A stretch of 64,000 nt of DNA from Mesorhizobium sp. B2-4-3. Its GTDB lineage: Bacteria > Pseudomonadota > Alphaproteobacteria > Rhizobiales > Rhizobiaceae. Shown piece after piece: positions 32,743 to 41,541 of the stretch. A model generated the notes under the pieces. It ran no database searches. It was not told where the DNA came from and saw only the letters and a list, made by a program, of their open reading frames with translations. The position numbers and the translations under genes were made by a program. The stretch is from NCBI RefSeq assembly GCF_006442815.1, contig NZ_VFVL01000025.1:29453-93452 (forward strand). Direction: 5' to 3'. Within the stretch, counting starts at the first letter, position 1. The number at the start of each line of letters is the position of its first letter.

Positions 32743-34392
32743 TCAGTGGATGCGGGGCAGCCTTTCCCACTGATGGAATGGCGGCGGCGAGGGCAGCTGC
32801 CATTCAAGCGTGGTCGCCCCTGCGCCCCATGGATTGGCGCTGGCGGGACGCTTGCGGCTGAAGGCTTCAGCGACCGCGACGAAGAAGATGATCAGCCCCG
32901 CGGTCGAGATGTAGGATCCGATCGAGGAGACGAAATTCCAGCCGGCGAAGGCATCGGGATAGTCGGCGTAGCGGCGCGGCATTCCGGCCATGCCGAGGAA
33001 ATGCTGCGGGAAGAAGACGAGATTGACGCCGATGAACATCGTCCAGAAATGCAGTTTTCCCAAGGTCTCGCTGTACATGTAGCCGGTCATCTTGGGGAAC
33101 CAGTAATAGAAGCCCGCGAAGATGGCGAAGACCGCTCCCAAAGACAGCACATAGTGGAAGTGAGCAATCACGAAGTAGGTGTCGTGCAACGAGCGGTCTA
33201 TGCCGGGGCTGGCGACCATGATCCCGGTGACGCCGCCAATGGTGAAGAGCAGGACGAAGCCAAGAGCCCACAGCATGGGCGTCTTGAATTCCATCGACCC
33301 GCCCCACATCGTAGCCAGCCACGAAAACACCTTCACGCCTGTCGGAACGGCGATCACCATCGAGGCGAAGGCGAAGTAACGCTGGGCGTCGACGGAGATG
33401 CCGGTCGTATACATATGGTGCGCCCAAACGACGAAGCCGATCATGCCGATGGCCACCATCGCATAGGCCATGCCGATGTAGCCGAAGATCGGTTTTTTGG
33501 CGAAGGTCGAGATGACATGGCTGATGATGCCGAAACCAGGCAGGATCATGATATAGACCTCCGGATGACCGAAGAACCAGAACAGGTGCTGGTAGAGGAT
33601 CGGATCACCGCCGCCGTCCGGGACGAAGAAGGTCGTGCCGAAGTTGCGGTCCGTGAGCAGCATCGTGATCGCGCCGGCAAGCACCGGCAGCGACATCAGC
33701 AACATGAAGGCCGTCACCAGCATCGACCAGGCGAACAGCGGCATCTTGTGCATCGTCATTCCTGGTGCGCGCATGTTGAAGATCGTCGTGATGAAGTTGA
33801 TCGCGCCGAGGATAGATGATGCTCCCGCAAGGTGGATCGAAAGGATGACGAGGTCGACCGCGGGACCTGGCTGGCCGGAGGTCGAAAGCGGCGGATAAAG
33901 CGTCCAGCCGCCGCCATGGCCAAGGGTGCCGGGCGCTCCCGGCACGAACATCGAGGTTATGAAAAGGATGAACGCCATCACCAGCAGCCAGAATGAGATG
34001 TTGTTCATGCGCGGAAACGCCATGTCCGGCGCGCCGATCATGATCGGCACCATCCAGTTGGCGAAGCCGCCGATCAGCGCCGGCATGACCATGAAGAAGA
34101 TCATGATCAGGCCGTGCGCGGCGCCGAAGGCGTTGTACATGCTCTTGCCGCCGTCGATGGCGGCGTCGCCCTGCATGCCGTAGACCATCTGCGCCAGGCC
34201 GCTGAAGATCTGGATGCCCGGCTCCTGCAGCTCCATGCGGATGGCGACCGAGAGCGCGCCGCCGACGATGCCGGCAATGATCGCGAAGATCAGGTAGAGC
34301 GTGCCGATGTCCTTGTGGTTGGTCGAGTAGACCCAGCGGACCCAGCCCCGCGGCCTGTGGTCGTCGTGATCGTGAGCTGCAGCCTCTGCCAT
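32743..34392 (-). CDS. ctaD: Cytochrome c oxidase subunit I (aa3 type)
   Basis: A 549-residue haem-copper oxidase core subunit with about 12 membrane segments. The haem/copper ligand motifs are present: 'HGLIMIFFMVMPALIGGFAN' (low-spin haem His), 'WFFGHPEVYIMILPGFGI' (CuB His and cross-linked Tyr), 'VVWAHHMYTTG' (CuB His pair) and 'HDTYFVIAHFHYVLSLG' (haem a3 and haem a His). It reduces oxygen to water with proton pumping, fed by cytochrome c through subunit II. It follows ctaC after 38 bases on the same strand. The usual downstream ctaB, ctaG and ctaE are absent; a Tim44-like gene follows instead. Confidence 0.96.
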   Translation of the reverse strand: MAEAAAHDHDDHRPRGWVRWVYSTNHKDIGTLYLIFAIIAGIVGGALSVAIRMELQEPGIQIFSGLAQMVYGMQGDAAIDGGKSMYNAFGAAHGLIMIFFMVMPALIGGFANWMVPIMIGAPDMAFPRMNNISFWLLVMAFILFITSMFVPGAPGTLGHGGGWTLYPPLSTSGQPGPAVDLVILSIHLAGASSILGAINFITTIFNMRAPGMTMHKMPLFAWSMLVTAFMLLMSLPVLAGAITMLLTDRNFGTTFFVPDGGGDPILYQHLFWFFGHPEVYIMILPGFGIISHVISTFAKKPIFGYIGMAYAMVAIGMIGFVVWAHHMYTTGISVDAQRYFAFASMVIAVPTGVKVFSWLATMWGGSMEFKTPMLWALGFVLLFTIGGVTGIMVASPGIDRSLHDTYFVIAHFHYVLSLGAVFAIFAGFYYWFPKMTGYMYSETLGKLHFWTMFIGVNLVFFPQHFLGMAGMPRRYADYPDAFAGWNFVSSIGSYISTAGLIIFFVAVAEAFSRKRPASANPWGAGATTLEWQLPSPPPFHQWERLPRIH

Positions 34393-34430
34393 GTTCCGCT
34401 CCGTTCCCTAAATCTTGCTAACCCGCGGCA

Positions 34431-35315
34431 TCAGTTGCCGGCGGCCGCTACCTTGTTGGTACCATCGATCTCGGCCATCAGCGCCTTGTTGGCGGCGGGC
34501 ACGTCGGTCTTGGCCGTATCCAGCCAGGTCTTGAACTGCGCATCGGACACGACGCGGACGGCGATCGGCATGAAGGCATGGTCCTTGCCGCAGAGCTGCG
34601 AGCACTGGCCGTAGTAGAGGCCTTCCTTCTCCGCCTTGAACCAGGTCTCGTTGGTGCGGCCTGGAACGGCGTCCATCTTGATGCCGAAGGACGGCACCGC
34701 GAAGGAGTGGATGACGTCGGTGGCGGTGATCAGCACGCGGGTCATGGTGTTGACCGGCACGACCAGCTCGTTGTCGACCGCGAGCAGGCGCGGATAGAGG
34801 CCGCGGTCTTCCTTGCCGGCCTTGGCACGGTCGGCATCCTGGAGAACCGCCGAGTTGAAGGAGAAGGTCTTGTCGACCTGGTACTCGTAATCCCAGTTCC
34901 ACTGGTTGCCGGTCGCCTTGACGGTGAGCTTGGCTTCCTCCGGCGGGGTGTATTGCGCGGTGAGCAGCTGGAAGGAGGGAATAGCGATCAGCAAAAGCAC
35001 GATCACCGGCCCGACCGTCCAGATCACCTCGATCAGTGTGTTGTGGCTGGTGTTGGACGGCACCGGATTGACGCTGGCGCGGAACTTGAAGATGCAGACC
35101 ACCAGCAGCAGCAGAACGAGAATGGTGATCGGGACGATGAACCACATGGTGTAGTTCCCGAACCGCTCGATCTGCCGCATCATGTCGGTCGCCGGGGCCT
35201 GGAAGGTCACCTCCCATGGCCGCGGCTGGTCGGCATGGGCCGCCGCGCTGGAGAAGAGCACGGCCGAAGCTGCCGCACCTGCCAAGAATTCAGCGCTTGC
35301 CAGGAATTTCCTCAT
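34431..35315 (-). CDS. ctaC: Cytochrome c oxidase subunit II
   Basis: A 294-residue subunit with a signal peptide, two membrane segments ('WFIVPITILVLLLLVVCIFK' and 'IWTVGPVIVLLLIAIPSFQL') and a periplasmic CuA domain. The CuA ligands are in 'DVIHSFAVPS' and 'GQCSQLCGKDHAFM'. Start ATG 35315 follows AGAGGGCG; the open frame begins 39 codons earlier without a signal-like N-terminus. It receives electrons from cytochrome c and passes them to CtaD. Confidence 0.95.
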   Translation of the reverse strand: MRKFLASAEFLAGAAASAVLFSSAAAHADQPRPWEVTFQAPATDMMRQIERFGNYTMWFIVPITILVLLLLVVCIFKFRASVNPVPSNTSHNTLIEVIWTVGPVIVLLLIAIPSFQLLTAQYTPPEEAKLTVKATGNQWNWDYEYQVDKTFSFNSAVLQDADRAKAGKEDRGLYPRLLAVDNELVVPVNTMTRVLITATDVIHSFAVPSFGIKMDAVPGRTNETWFKAEKEGLYYGQCSQLCGKDHAFMPIAVRVVSDAQFKTWLDTAKTDVPAANKALMAEIDGTNKVAAAGN

Positions 35316-35643
35316 CGCCCTCTCGTCTCCCACTTCCCGCGATCCGATCGCACCAATAATCGACGATGCCAGGATTGGGAATCCCGGTCTGTCCCTAGGG
35401 TGGTTCAAACCATACTCTATTTCCCTCCGCAAGGAAGGAGCGGAGGAAACCGTGCGGCATTTTTGCGCGCAAGCCGAAGGCCGTGTTCGGCGCTCGCCGC
35501 GCTATATGCGCCACGGTCGCAATTCGGGCGAATTTGCTTTGGAAAAGCATGGAATTGCCGGTATCGGGGCGGGCCGGCGGCGGTCTCGTCCTTTACTTGG
35601 CCCCGGCGCGGCTTAAAGTGCCGTGATTCGCAATGGAGCCGTT
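35316..35643. other. Divergent promoter region of ctaC and ialB-family gene
   Basis: No gene seen. A small dyad TGGTT-CA-AACCA lies around 35400, which may belong to the ctaC promoter. Confidence 0.4.
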
Positions 35644-36183
35644 ATGACTTCCTGGCTTTCGAGAACCCTGGCGAAGGTCGTCCTTGCCGTCGCCTTGCTC
35701 GGTGTCGGCGTAGCCGTTGGCGCCGCTGCCTCGCCGAACAACGCCTCGCCGCCGAGCGGCACGGTGAAGTCGACGCATGGCGCGTGGTCGATCATCTGCG
35801 ATACGCCCGCAGGCGCTACCTCCGAGCAATGCGTGATGATGCAGAACGTCGTCGCCGAGGACCGCCCTGAAATGGGGCTTTCGGTGGTGGTGCTGCGCAC
35901 CGCCGACAACAAGGCCGAGATCCTGCGCGTGCTGGCGCCGCTCGGCGTGCTGCTCCCCAACGGCCTCGGCCTCAATGTCGACGGCAAGGATATCGGCCGC
36001 GCCTATTTCGTGCGCTGCTTCCAGGACGGCTGCTACGCCGAGGTGATCCTTGAAAAGCCGCTGCTCGACACGCTGAAGAGCGGCACGTCGGCCACCTTCA
36101 TCGTCTTCCAGACGCCCGAGGAAGGCATCGGCATTCCCGTCGATCTCAAGGGCTTTGCGGACGGCTTCGCCGCCCTACCTTGA
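35644..36183 (+). CDS. Invasion-associated locus B (IalB)-family protein
   Basis: A 179-residue secreted protein. A signal peptide (hydrophobic 'AKVVLAVALLGVGVAVGAAA') precedes the IalB core: 'GAWSIICDTPAGATSEQCVM', 'LPNGLGLNVDGKDIGRAYFV' and 'RCFQDGCYAEVILEKPLL'. Four Cys in two pairs are typical. The family is common in Rhizobiales and named from Bartonella; its molecular role is not settled. ATG 35644 is preferred over GTG 35623 because GGAG lies in front of it. Neighbouring ctaC on the other strand is a usual rhizobial arrangement. Confidence 0.88.
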   Translation: MTSWLSRTLAKVVLAVALLGVGVAVGAAASPNNASPPSGTVKSTHGAWSIICDTPAGATSEQCVMMQNVVAEDRPEMGLSVVVLRTADNKAEILRVLAPLGVLLPNGLGLNVDGKDIGRAYFVRCFQDGCYAEVILEKPLLDTLKSGTSATFIVFQTPEEGIGIPVDLKGFADGFAALP

Positions 36184-36255
36184 TCTTCTTGCCCATGCGC
36201 CGCTCCTGACGCTGAGGTCCGGTGGCGAATGCGCATTTGGCTGCCAGGAGGCTCA

Positions 36256-36723
36256 ATGCGCGCGAATTTATCCGCTTTCATTGCCGGTCTGGCGCTGGCC
36301 GGCACGGTTTCGGCCGTACGGGCCGAGGATGCCGAAATCCTCCAGACGCCCGACCCGGCGGCGATCCTCGACATCGCCAATGGCTTCGGCTCGGCCAGGA
36401 TGTACAAGGACGACAATGGCGATCCGATGCTTTCCGGGCGGATCGAGGGCGTCAAATACGTGATCTATTTCTATGGCTGCGAGGATCACGAGAACTGCAA
36501 GTCGCTGCAATTCTCGACCGGCTACACCGACCCGTTGACCGCCGACCAGGCCAACGCCTGGAACGCGAAATACCGCTGGGTAAAGGCCTATGCCGGCGAC
36601 GGCTCGAACTTCAAGATGGATGTCTCCTTCGCCGGCGGCATCACCAGGGCCAATCTGGAGGAGCAGTTTTCCAACTGGAACACGATGGCCGACAACATCA
36701 AGGGCTTCCTGAGCGGCGAGTGA
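36256..36723 (+). CDS. YbjN-domain secreted protein
   Basis: A 155-residue protein with a signal peptide ('IAGLALAGTVSAVRA') and a YbjN-like type III chaperone fold ('YVIYFYGCEDHENCKSLQFS', 'NAKYRWVKAYAGDGSNFKMD'). Start ATG 36256 has CAGGAGG at five bases. The function of periplasmic YbjN proteins is not known. It follows the IalB-family gene by 72 bases and may share its transcript. Confidence 0.82.
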   Translation: MRANLSAFIAGLALAGTVSAVRAEDAEILQTPDPAAILDIANGFGSARMYKDDNGDPMLSGRIEGVKYVIYFYGCEDHENCKSLQFSTGYTDPLTADQANAWNAKYRWVKAYAGDGSNFKMDVSFAGGITRANLEEQFSNWNTMADNIKGFLSGE

Positions 36724-36819
36724 CGGCGCAATCGCCGACTTGGCCCTGTTGACGATTGTGCGACGGCGGCTTCGCGCCTACATCCGTCGGAACGATTTGT
36801 TTCCAAGAATGGATTTGCC

Positions 36820-38232
36820 ATGAACAGCCTGATCGGCCAATTCGACATTTCCGACGATCGCGTCAAGGAGATCGTCACCGAGACCATCAAGGGTGCCGAC
36901 GACGGCGAGCTGTTTCTCGAATACAGCGAGAGCGAAGCGCTGATGTTCGACAACGGCCGGCTGAAGACGGCCAATTTCAACACCGATCAGGGATTCGGCC
37001 TGCGCGCCGTGGCTGGCGAGGCCAGCGGCTATGCGCATTCCAGCGATCTCTCCGAAGCCTCGCTCAAGCGCGCGGCCGACGCCGTCTCGGCGGTCAAGGG
37101 CGGCTATTCCGGCACATTGGCCGGAGCGCCCGCCCGCACCAACCGCCACCTCTATGGCGACGAGAACCCGATCCCCTCGCCTTCCTTCGAGGCCAAGGTC
37201 AAGCTGTTGCAGGAGATCGACGGCTGGCTGCGCGCGAAGGATCCGCGCGTGCGCCAGGTGACGGCTTCGCTCGCCGCCTCGTGGCAACATGTCGAGATCG
37301 TGCGCGGCGACGGCCAGATCGTGCGCGATATCCGCCCGCTGGTCCGGATCAACGTTTCCGTCGTGGTCGGCGATGGCGACCGGCAGGAGAGCGGCTCCTA
37401 CGGCATGGGCGGCCGCAAGAGCTTTGGCGAGTTCGTCGGCGAGGAGAGCTGGAAGCATGCGGCAAACGAGGCGCTGCGGCAGGCGCTGGTCAATCTGGAA
37501 GCGGTCCCGGCGCCGGCCGGCACGTTCGACATCGTGCTCTCCAGCGGCTGGCCGGGGGTGATGCTGCACGAGGCGGTCGGCCACGGACTCGAAGGCGACT
37601 TCAACCGCAAGAAGACATCGGCCTTCGCCGGCCTGATGGGCCAACAGGTGGCGGCAAAAGGCGTCACGGTGGTCGACGACGGCACCATCCTCGATCGGCG
37701 CGGCTCGCTCACCGTCGACGACGAAGGAACGCCTTCGGCGCGCAACGTGCTGATCGATGACGGCAAACTGGTCGGCTATATGCAGGACCGCCAGAACGCC
37801 CGGCTGATGGGCATGAAGGCGACCGGCAACGGCCGGCGCGAGGGCTATGCGCACCAGCCGATGCCGCGCATGACCAACACCTACATGACCGCGGGCGACA
37901 TGGAGCCGGAAGAAATCATCGCCTCGGTCAAGAACGGCATCTACGCCGTTTCCTTCGGCGGCGGCCAGGTCGACATCACGTCGGGCAAGTTCGTGTTCAG
38001 CTGCACCGAGGCCTACATGATCGAGAACGGCAAGGTGACGCAGCCGATCAAGGGCGCGATGCTGATCGGCAACGGGCCGGATGCCATGCACCGCGTCAGC
38101 ATGATCGGCAACGACATGAAGCTCGACAGCGGCATCGGCATGTGCGGCAAGGCCGGACAGGGCGTGCCTGTCGGCGTCGGCCAGCCGCATCTGCGGATGA
38201 ACCAGATGACGGTGGGCGGCACCAGGGTTTGA
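36820..38232 (+). CDS. tldD: Metalloprotease TldD
   Basis: A 470-residue TldD subunit. The zinc-binding motif is 'HEAVGHGLEGD' (HExxxH), with the family segments 'GQQVAAKGVTVVDDGT' and 'GKAGQGVPVGVGQPHLRMNQ' at the end. TldD with TldE forms a cytoplasmic protease that processes peptides such as microcin precursors and CcdA. It is full-length; tldE is not in the window, which is normal. Confidence 0.95.
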   Translation: MNSLIGQFDISDDRVKEIVTETIKGADDGELFLEYSESEALMFDNGRLKTANFNTDQGFGLRAVAGEASGYAHSSDLSEASLKRAADAVSAVKGGYSGTLAGAPARTNRHLYGDENPIPSPSFEAKVKLLQEIDGWLRAKDPRVRQVTASLAASWQHVEIVRGDGQIVRDIRPLVRINVSVVVGDGDRQESGSYGMGGRKSFGEFVGEESWKHAANEALRQALVNLEAVPAPAGTFDIVLSSGWPGVMLHEAVGHGLEGDFNRKKTSAFAGLMGQQVAAKGVTVVDDGTILDRRGSLTVDDEGTPSARNVLIDDGKLVGYMQDRQNARLMGMKATGNGRREGYAHQPMPRMTNTYMTAGDMEPEEIIASVKNGIYAVSFGGGQVDITSGKFVFSCTEAYMIENGKVTQPIKGAMLIGNGPDAMHRVSMIGNDMKLDSGIGMCGKAGQGVPVGVGQPHLRMNQMTVGGTRV

Positions 38233-38271
38233 GGCCTGACCGATACCTTCGTCTTACATCGGTAAGGTGCT

Positions 38272-38548
38272 ATGACCACCTCTGAAAAGCTTACGACCAC
38301 CGTCTCGACCAAGGGGCAAGTGATCCTGCCCAGCGCCATCCGGAAACGGAGAGAGTGGGGCCCAGGAACGAGGCTCGAGGTCGAGGAAACGGCTGAGGGA
38401 GTGCTTTTGAAGCTGGCGTCCGTGTTTCGCGGCGACGCGGCCGAACGATGTCTTTGGCTGCCTGCCATCCGGCGGCGCGCCGAAGACACTGGAAGAAATG
38501 GATGCGGGCGTCCTCGCCGAAGCACGGCGGCGCCACGCTCCCGATTGA
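38272..38548 (+). pseudogene. Frameshifted AbrB-type antitoxin
   Basis: The start 'TTTVSTKGQVILPSAIRKRR' is a typical SpoVT/AbrB swapped-hairpin domain. After 'LKLASVF' the normal continuation ('ATRPNDVFGCLPSGGAPKTL', then 'EEMDAGVLAEARRRHAPD') lies in the next frame and ends at the TGA 38546-38548. One extra base in GTGTTTCGC (near 38420) explains the shift. It is followed directly by a truncated VapC-like toxin, so the pair is a decayed module. Confidence 0.75.
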
Positions 38549-38645
38549 TACGAACGCTATCGTTCGCTGTCTGACGAACGACCATCCCGAGCAGTCCCGG
38601 CGCACCAGGCGGGTTGATTTCGGCTTCAACGCATCCCCACCTTGA
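38541..38645 (+). pseudogene. Truncated VapC-like PIN toxin
   Basis: Only the first strand-helix of a PIN domain remains: 'IDTNAIVRCLTNDHPEQSRR', with the Asp of the active site, followed by unrelated sequence and a stop. A normal VapC has about 130 residues. No start codon is evident at the usual place, where the sequence reads CCG-ATT-GAT. Confidence 0.7.
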
Positions 38646-38735
38646 AGTGAACACAATCGTGTTAGGACATTATTAATTGTTTAATTGGCGGGGCCGGCAT
38701 TTGCGCATTAGCCTGTCGCCAATCTCCTCGTTGCG

Positions 38736-39419
38736 GTGGTGTTGGCAGTGAAGCGATCCCCTGGTGTCCCGACCTCTTCGTTCCTCCTTGGCCTTGTTTC
38801 GTTGGTTGGCGTTTCGTCGCTGCAACTCGGCCCTGCAGCGGCGCAGTCGTCGCTGTTCAAGCTAACGACGACACGACTTGTTGCGAGCTCCGCCACCGTA
38901 GGCGGCAGCACCAGCGTTCCCTATGGCTGGCTCGATTTCTGTCATCGCCGGCCGAGAGAGTGCAAAGTCCCTGCCCTGCCTGCCACAAGCGTCAAGCTGA
39001 CCGCGCAGAGCATGAGCATCCTCAAGCGGGTAAACCAGAAGGCGAACCGCTCGATCAAGCCCGTCAGCAATTACGATCACTGGGGCACGACGATGGACCA
39101 CTGGGACTATCCGGTGGACGGCAAGGGCGATTGCAAGATCTACGCGCTCTACAAGCGCAAGCTTCTCCAGGAAGCGGGATTTCCCCGGCAGGCGCTGCTG
39201 ATGACGGTGGTGCGCGACCTTCACAATGAGGGCCACACCATCCTGACGGTGAAGACCGACAAGGGCGATCTCGTCCTGGACAATCTGGTCGACGAGATCC
39301 GCCCCTGGAACGCCACCGGCTATTATTTCCTGAAGCGCCAGTCGCAGCAGAACCCGAACACCTGGGTTTCGATCAACCAGCGTGGCGGCACGGCGAAACG
39401 GCTGACACCAAGCTCTTAG
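38736..39419 (+). CDS. Bacterial transglutaminase-like cysteine peptidase (BTLCP)
   Basis: A 227-residue periplasmic protein. The hydrophobic N-terminus ('SSFLLGLVSLVGVSSLQLGP') is signal-like. The triad is visible: Cys in 'GKGDCKIYALYKRK', His in 'NEGHTILTVKTDKGD' and Asp in 'LVLDNL'. In pseudomonads the family member LapG cleaves an adhesin; the rhizobial members are less defined. The start is uncertain because several GTG codons occur in a row. A hairpin overlaps the stop codon. Confidence 0.82.
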   Translation: MVLAVKRSPGVPTSSFLLGLVSLVGVSSLQLGPAAAQSSLFKLTTTRLVASSATVGGSTSVPYGWLDFCHRRPRECKVPALPATSVKLTAQSMSILKRVNQKANRSIKPVSNYDHWGTTMDHWDYPVDGKGDCKIYALYKRKLLQEAGFPRQALLMTVVRDLHNEGHTILTVKTDKGDLVLDNLVDEIRPWNATGYYFLKRQSQQNPNTWVSINQRGGTAKRLTPSS

Positions 39420-39520
39420 ACCGTGATGGCGTTTCGTTGAATCGCTATCACGGTCTAACTCTTTGTTAGGGCATGATCTTTCTCCGAAAACCGGTTCCCA
39501 CTTTTCGGGATCATGCTCTA
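39418..39520. repeat. Palindromic intergenic repeat (RIME-like), copy 1
   Basis: Two hairpins: AGACCGTGAT/ATCACGGTCT (39418-39456), and GCATGATC...GATCATGC with an inner CCGAAAA/TTTTCGG (39471-39516). The second resembles the element at 50131-50180, and this kind of sequence is widespread between rhizobial genes. The first hairpin touches the BTLCP stop codon and may end its transcript. Confidence 0.7.
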
Positions 39521-39654
39521 GCTGCCCATGCGCGCGGCCGGTCTCCGCCAAGGGAGGCGCCGCGGACCAGCGCTTCCAGTCTTGCAACGTTGATGGTCGG
39601 GCGACGTTGATGGCCGGAAAGTCCGGCTCATCAACCGCGGCGCCGCCGTGACAG

Positions 39655-40623
39655 CTACTGCCTGCAGGGCGGCGGCTCGCCGGGATGCCCGCAGGTCGGC
39701 TTCTTGCCCGCCTGCTGCCTGGGCTGCTGCGCCAGACGCCGCTCCTGCGGATGGACTGGGCTTTCGGCTCGACGTGGAACGTCGGCTTTTCCTGCCTGGA
39801 CAGCACCTGCACCTTCGGTTTGTTGACCTTGAGATCGTGCTGGACACTGGCTTCCGCGCCGGCCTGTGCGCCACCGACGCCGGTCGGCTTGCGGAACTTC
39901 TTGCTCCTGTCGCCGCCCAGCCCTTGCCCGTTCGAAGCCAGCGGCTCGCCGGCGTCAAGATCCTTGCGCGTGAACTTCTTTGGCTTGCCGCCATTCTGAT
40001 CGGACAAGATTGTGGGGTTGTTCTTCCCGAGCTTGTCCTGGAGCGTCGGGCCATTCGCGACAGGCACGCCGTTGACGGTCGGCAGCTTGTGGAACTTGCC
40101 CTTGCCGGCCTGCGCCGCGGAGCCCTCTCCGGTGACGACCTCGCCCTGCTTGCCCAGCGTCCTCAGGTGACTGTCCGCCACCGCCGGCTTGCCGTTGACG
40201 AGCGGCAGCGTCTTGCCGTTCACCAGCGGAACCGTCTTGCCGTTGGCGAGCGGCAGCGTCTTGCCGTCGGCTCCGGGCAAAGCGTGCTCGGTGGCAAGCG
40301 TCTTCGACAAGGGCGTTTCCAGGGGCGTCGCCAAGCCCGGCTGCTTGCCTTGCTTGAGTGCTGCCCGCTTCTGCAGCAGCGGCGGCACACAGCCCGACCG
40401 CGCCGGCGGTCAGCTTCTGGCCGGTGGTCAGGCCGCCGGGCGCATTGCCGTTCTCGTTGATCGTCGTGTTGTCGATGACGGTCGTGTTGTGGATGTTGTT
40501 GAAGATGATGTCGTTCGGCGGCGGCACGATGTCATGCGGCGGATTGAACCAGCGTGGCATCGGTACGAAGACCGGGCTCGGCAGGACGAAGACACCGACC
40601 GGCGGCGGCGGTGGCGCCAGCAC
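39655..40623 (-). pseudogene. Secreted/surface repeat protein of unknown function, two frameshifts
   Basis: Starts at GTG 40623 with GGGAGG eight bases before. The N-terminal part is Pro- and Asn-rich ('VLAPPPPPVGVFVLPSP', 'NNIHNTTVIDNTTINENG'), then 'TTGQKLTAGAVGLC'. The frame shifts near 40390 into 'PPLLQKRAALKQGKQPG', with tandem units 'GKTLPLANGK/GKTVPLVNGK/GKTLPLVNGK'. A second one-base shift near 39755 restores the tail 'KKPTCGHPGEPPPCRQ' with a TAG at 39655-39657. It is not recognised as a known family. It is either a decayed gene or carries two sequence errors. Confidence 0.55.
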
Positions 40624-40653
40624 GATGAATTCCTCCCGGCCGTTTGAACCGTT

Positions 40654-41160
40654 CTATAGCCACGATGCCGGCGTTTTCGGCAGGCGATTGTCGGGATCGA
40701 CGACGTCAAGACGCGGCGCGCCGTTCCCGTTCCAGTGCCAGAGCGCAACACAGGTGCCGCCGGGCGACATGAAGGATGGGTAGATCACGCCGTGCATCCC
40801 ATCGACCAGCAGGCGGTCGCGAAGCTGGTGCGTCTCGGGCACCAGTCCTCGATCCAACAGGTCCCGCCACTCGCATCGATGAATGGCCGCGGTGACGCCG
40901 AGGCCGGCCAATGTGGCGGCGTCGGTCAGATCGGCCAGCCGAGCGCCCGAAAGTTCCAGTTGAGCGATCAAAGCCGGGTGCTGGACAAAACCCTGATTGT
41001 ACTCGGCCCAGGCGGTGGACAGTTCTTGCGCCGCGTAGATCGTCGGAGCGCCTAGCGGGTTCCAACGACCGCCAAAGCGGGCCGCGCCTTCGCCGGAAAG
41101 CGGCAGGTAAGCCCACCGCGGCACGAAGGCGCGCCACAGCGTCAGCTTGGTTTCACGCAT
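40654..41160 (-). CDS. RES-domain toxin
   Basis: A 168-residue RES-family protein. The family motifs are 'LWRAFVPRWAYLPLSGEGAA', 'RFGGRWNPLGAPTIYAAQEL' and 'STAWAEYNQ'; the R, E and S residues of the RES name are present. RES toxins of the Res-Xre systems degrade NAD+. The start ATG 41160 overlaps the antitoxin stop by eight bases (ATGCGTGA), so the two are translated together. It appears intact. Confidence 0.85.
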   Translation of the reverse strand: MRETKLTLWRAFVPRWAYLPLSGEGAARFGGRWNPLGAPTIYAAQELSTAWAEYNQGFVQHPALIAQLELSGARLADLTDAATLAGLGVTAAIHRCEWRDLLDRGLVPETHQLRDRLLVDGMHGVIYPSFMSPGGTCVALWHWNGNGAPRLDVVDPDNRLPKTPASWL

Positions 41161-41524
41161 AGACGCCGGAGCGGACGGCCTCCAAATAGGCAAGCACCTT
41201 GTCCGTCTTGCCCTCGCGAACGAGATCGTAGGCCGTCTTTCCGGCCCAGCCGGGGATGGGCTGGTGCTTGAACCAGATGGCAGCGCGCTGATCACCGCCG
41301 GCCATCTCGCCTGCCATCGCCAGAATGCGAACGACGGGGCTCAGCGCGGCGTCGACCTTACGCGCGCCGGTGCCGGCGGCGAGCGTGTTGCGCGCGACAC
41401 CAATCAGGCCGGCCAATTCAGTCAGGTTGACGCCGAGCAATTCGGCGACACGCCGCGCTGACAGGTACGGCGACCGTTCCTCGCCGAAGCGCGACGCCGG
41501 AATTTCAAGCATTGCGGGACCCAT
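41153..41524 (-). CDS. Xre/MbcA/ParS-type antitoxin of the RES toxin
   Basis: A 123-residue antitoxin. An N-terminal helix-turn-helix-like region ('SARRVAELLGVNLTELAGLI') is followed by the MbcA/ParS/Xre toxin-binding domain ('WFKHQPIPGWAGKTAYDLVR', 'KVLAYLEAVRSGVYA'). It should neutralise the RES protein and repress its own promoter. The start is ATG 41524, with another ATG four codons on. A dyad lies just upstream. Confidence 0.85.
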   Translation of the reverse strand: MGPAMLEIPASRFGEERSPYLSARRVAELLGVNLTELAGLIGVARNTLAAGTGARKVDAALSPVVRILAMAGEMAGGDQRAAIWFKHQPIPGWAGKTAYDLVREGKTDKVLAYLEAVRSGVYA

Positions 41525-41541
41525 GGCGATTTCCTGGCGCG

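Noticed and set aside
36778..38190. A 470-codon minus-strand open frame opposite tldD
   Set aside because: TldD is certain on the plus strand; this frame is only its complement.
38862..40388. A 508-codon minus-strand open frame taken as one protein
   Set aside because: Its first part is the middle of the frameshifted repeat gene and its end runs antisense through the BTLCP gene, so it is not one gene.
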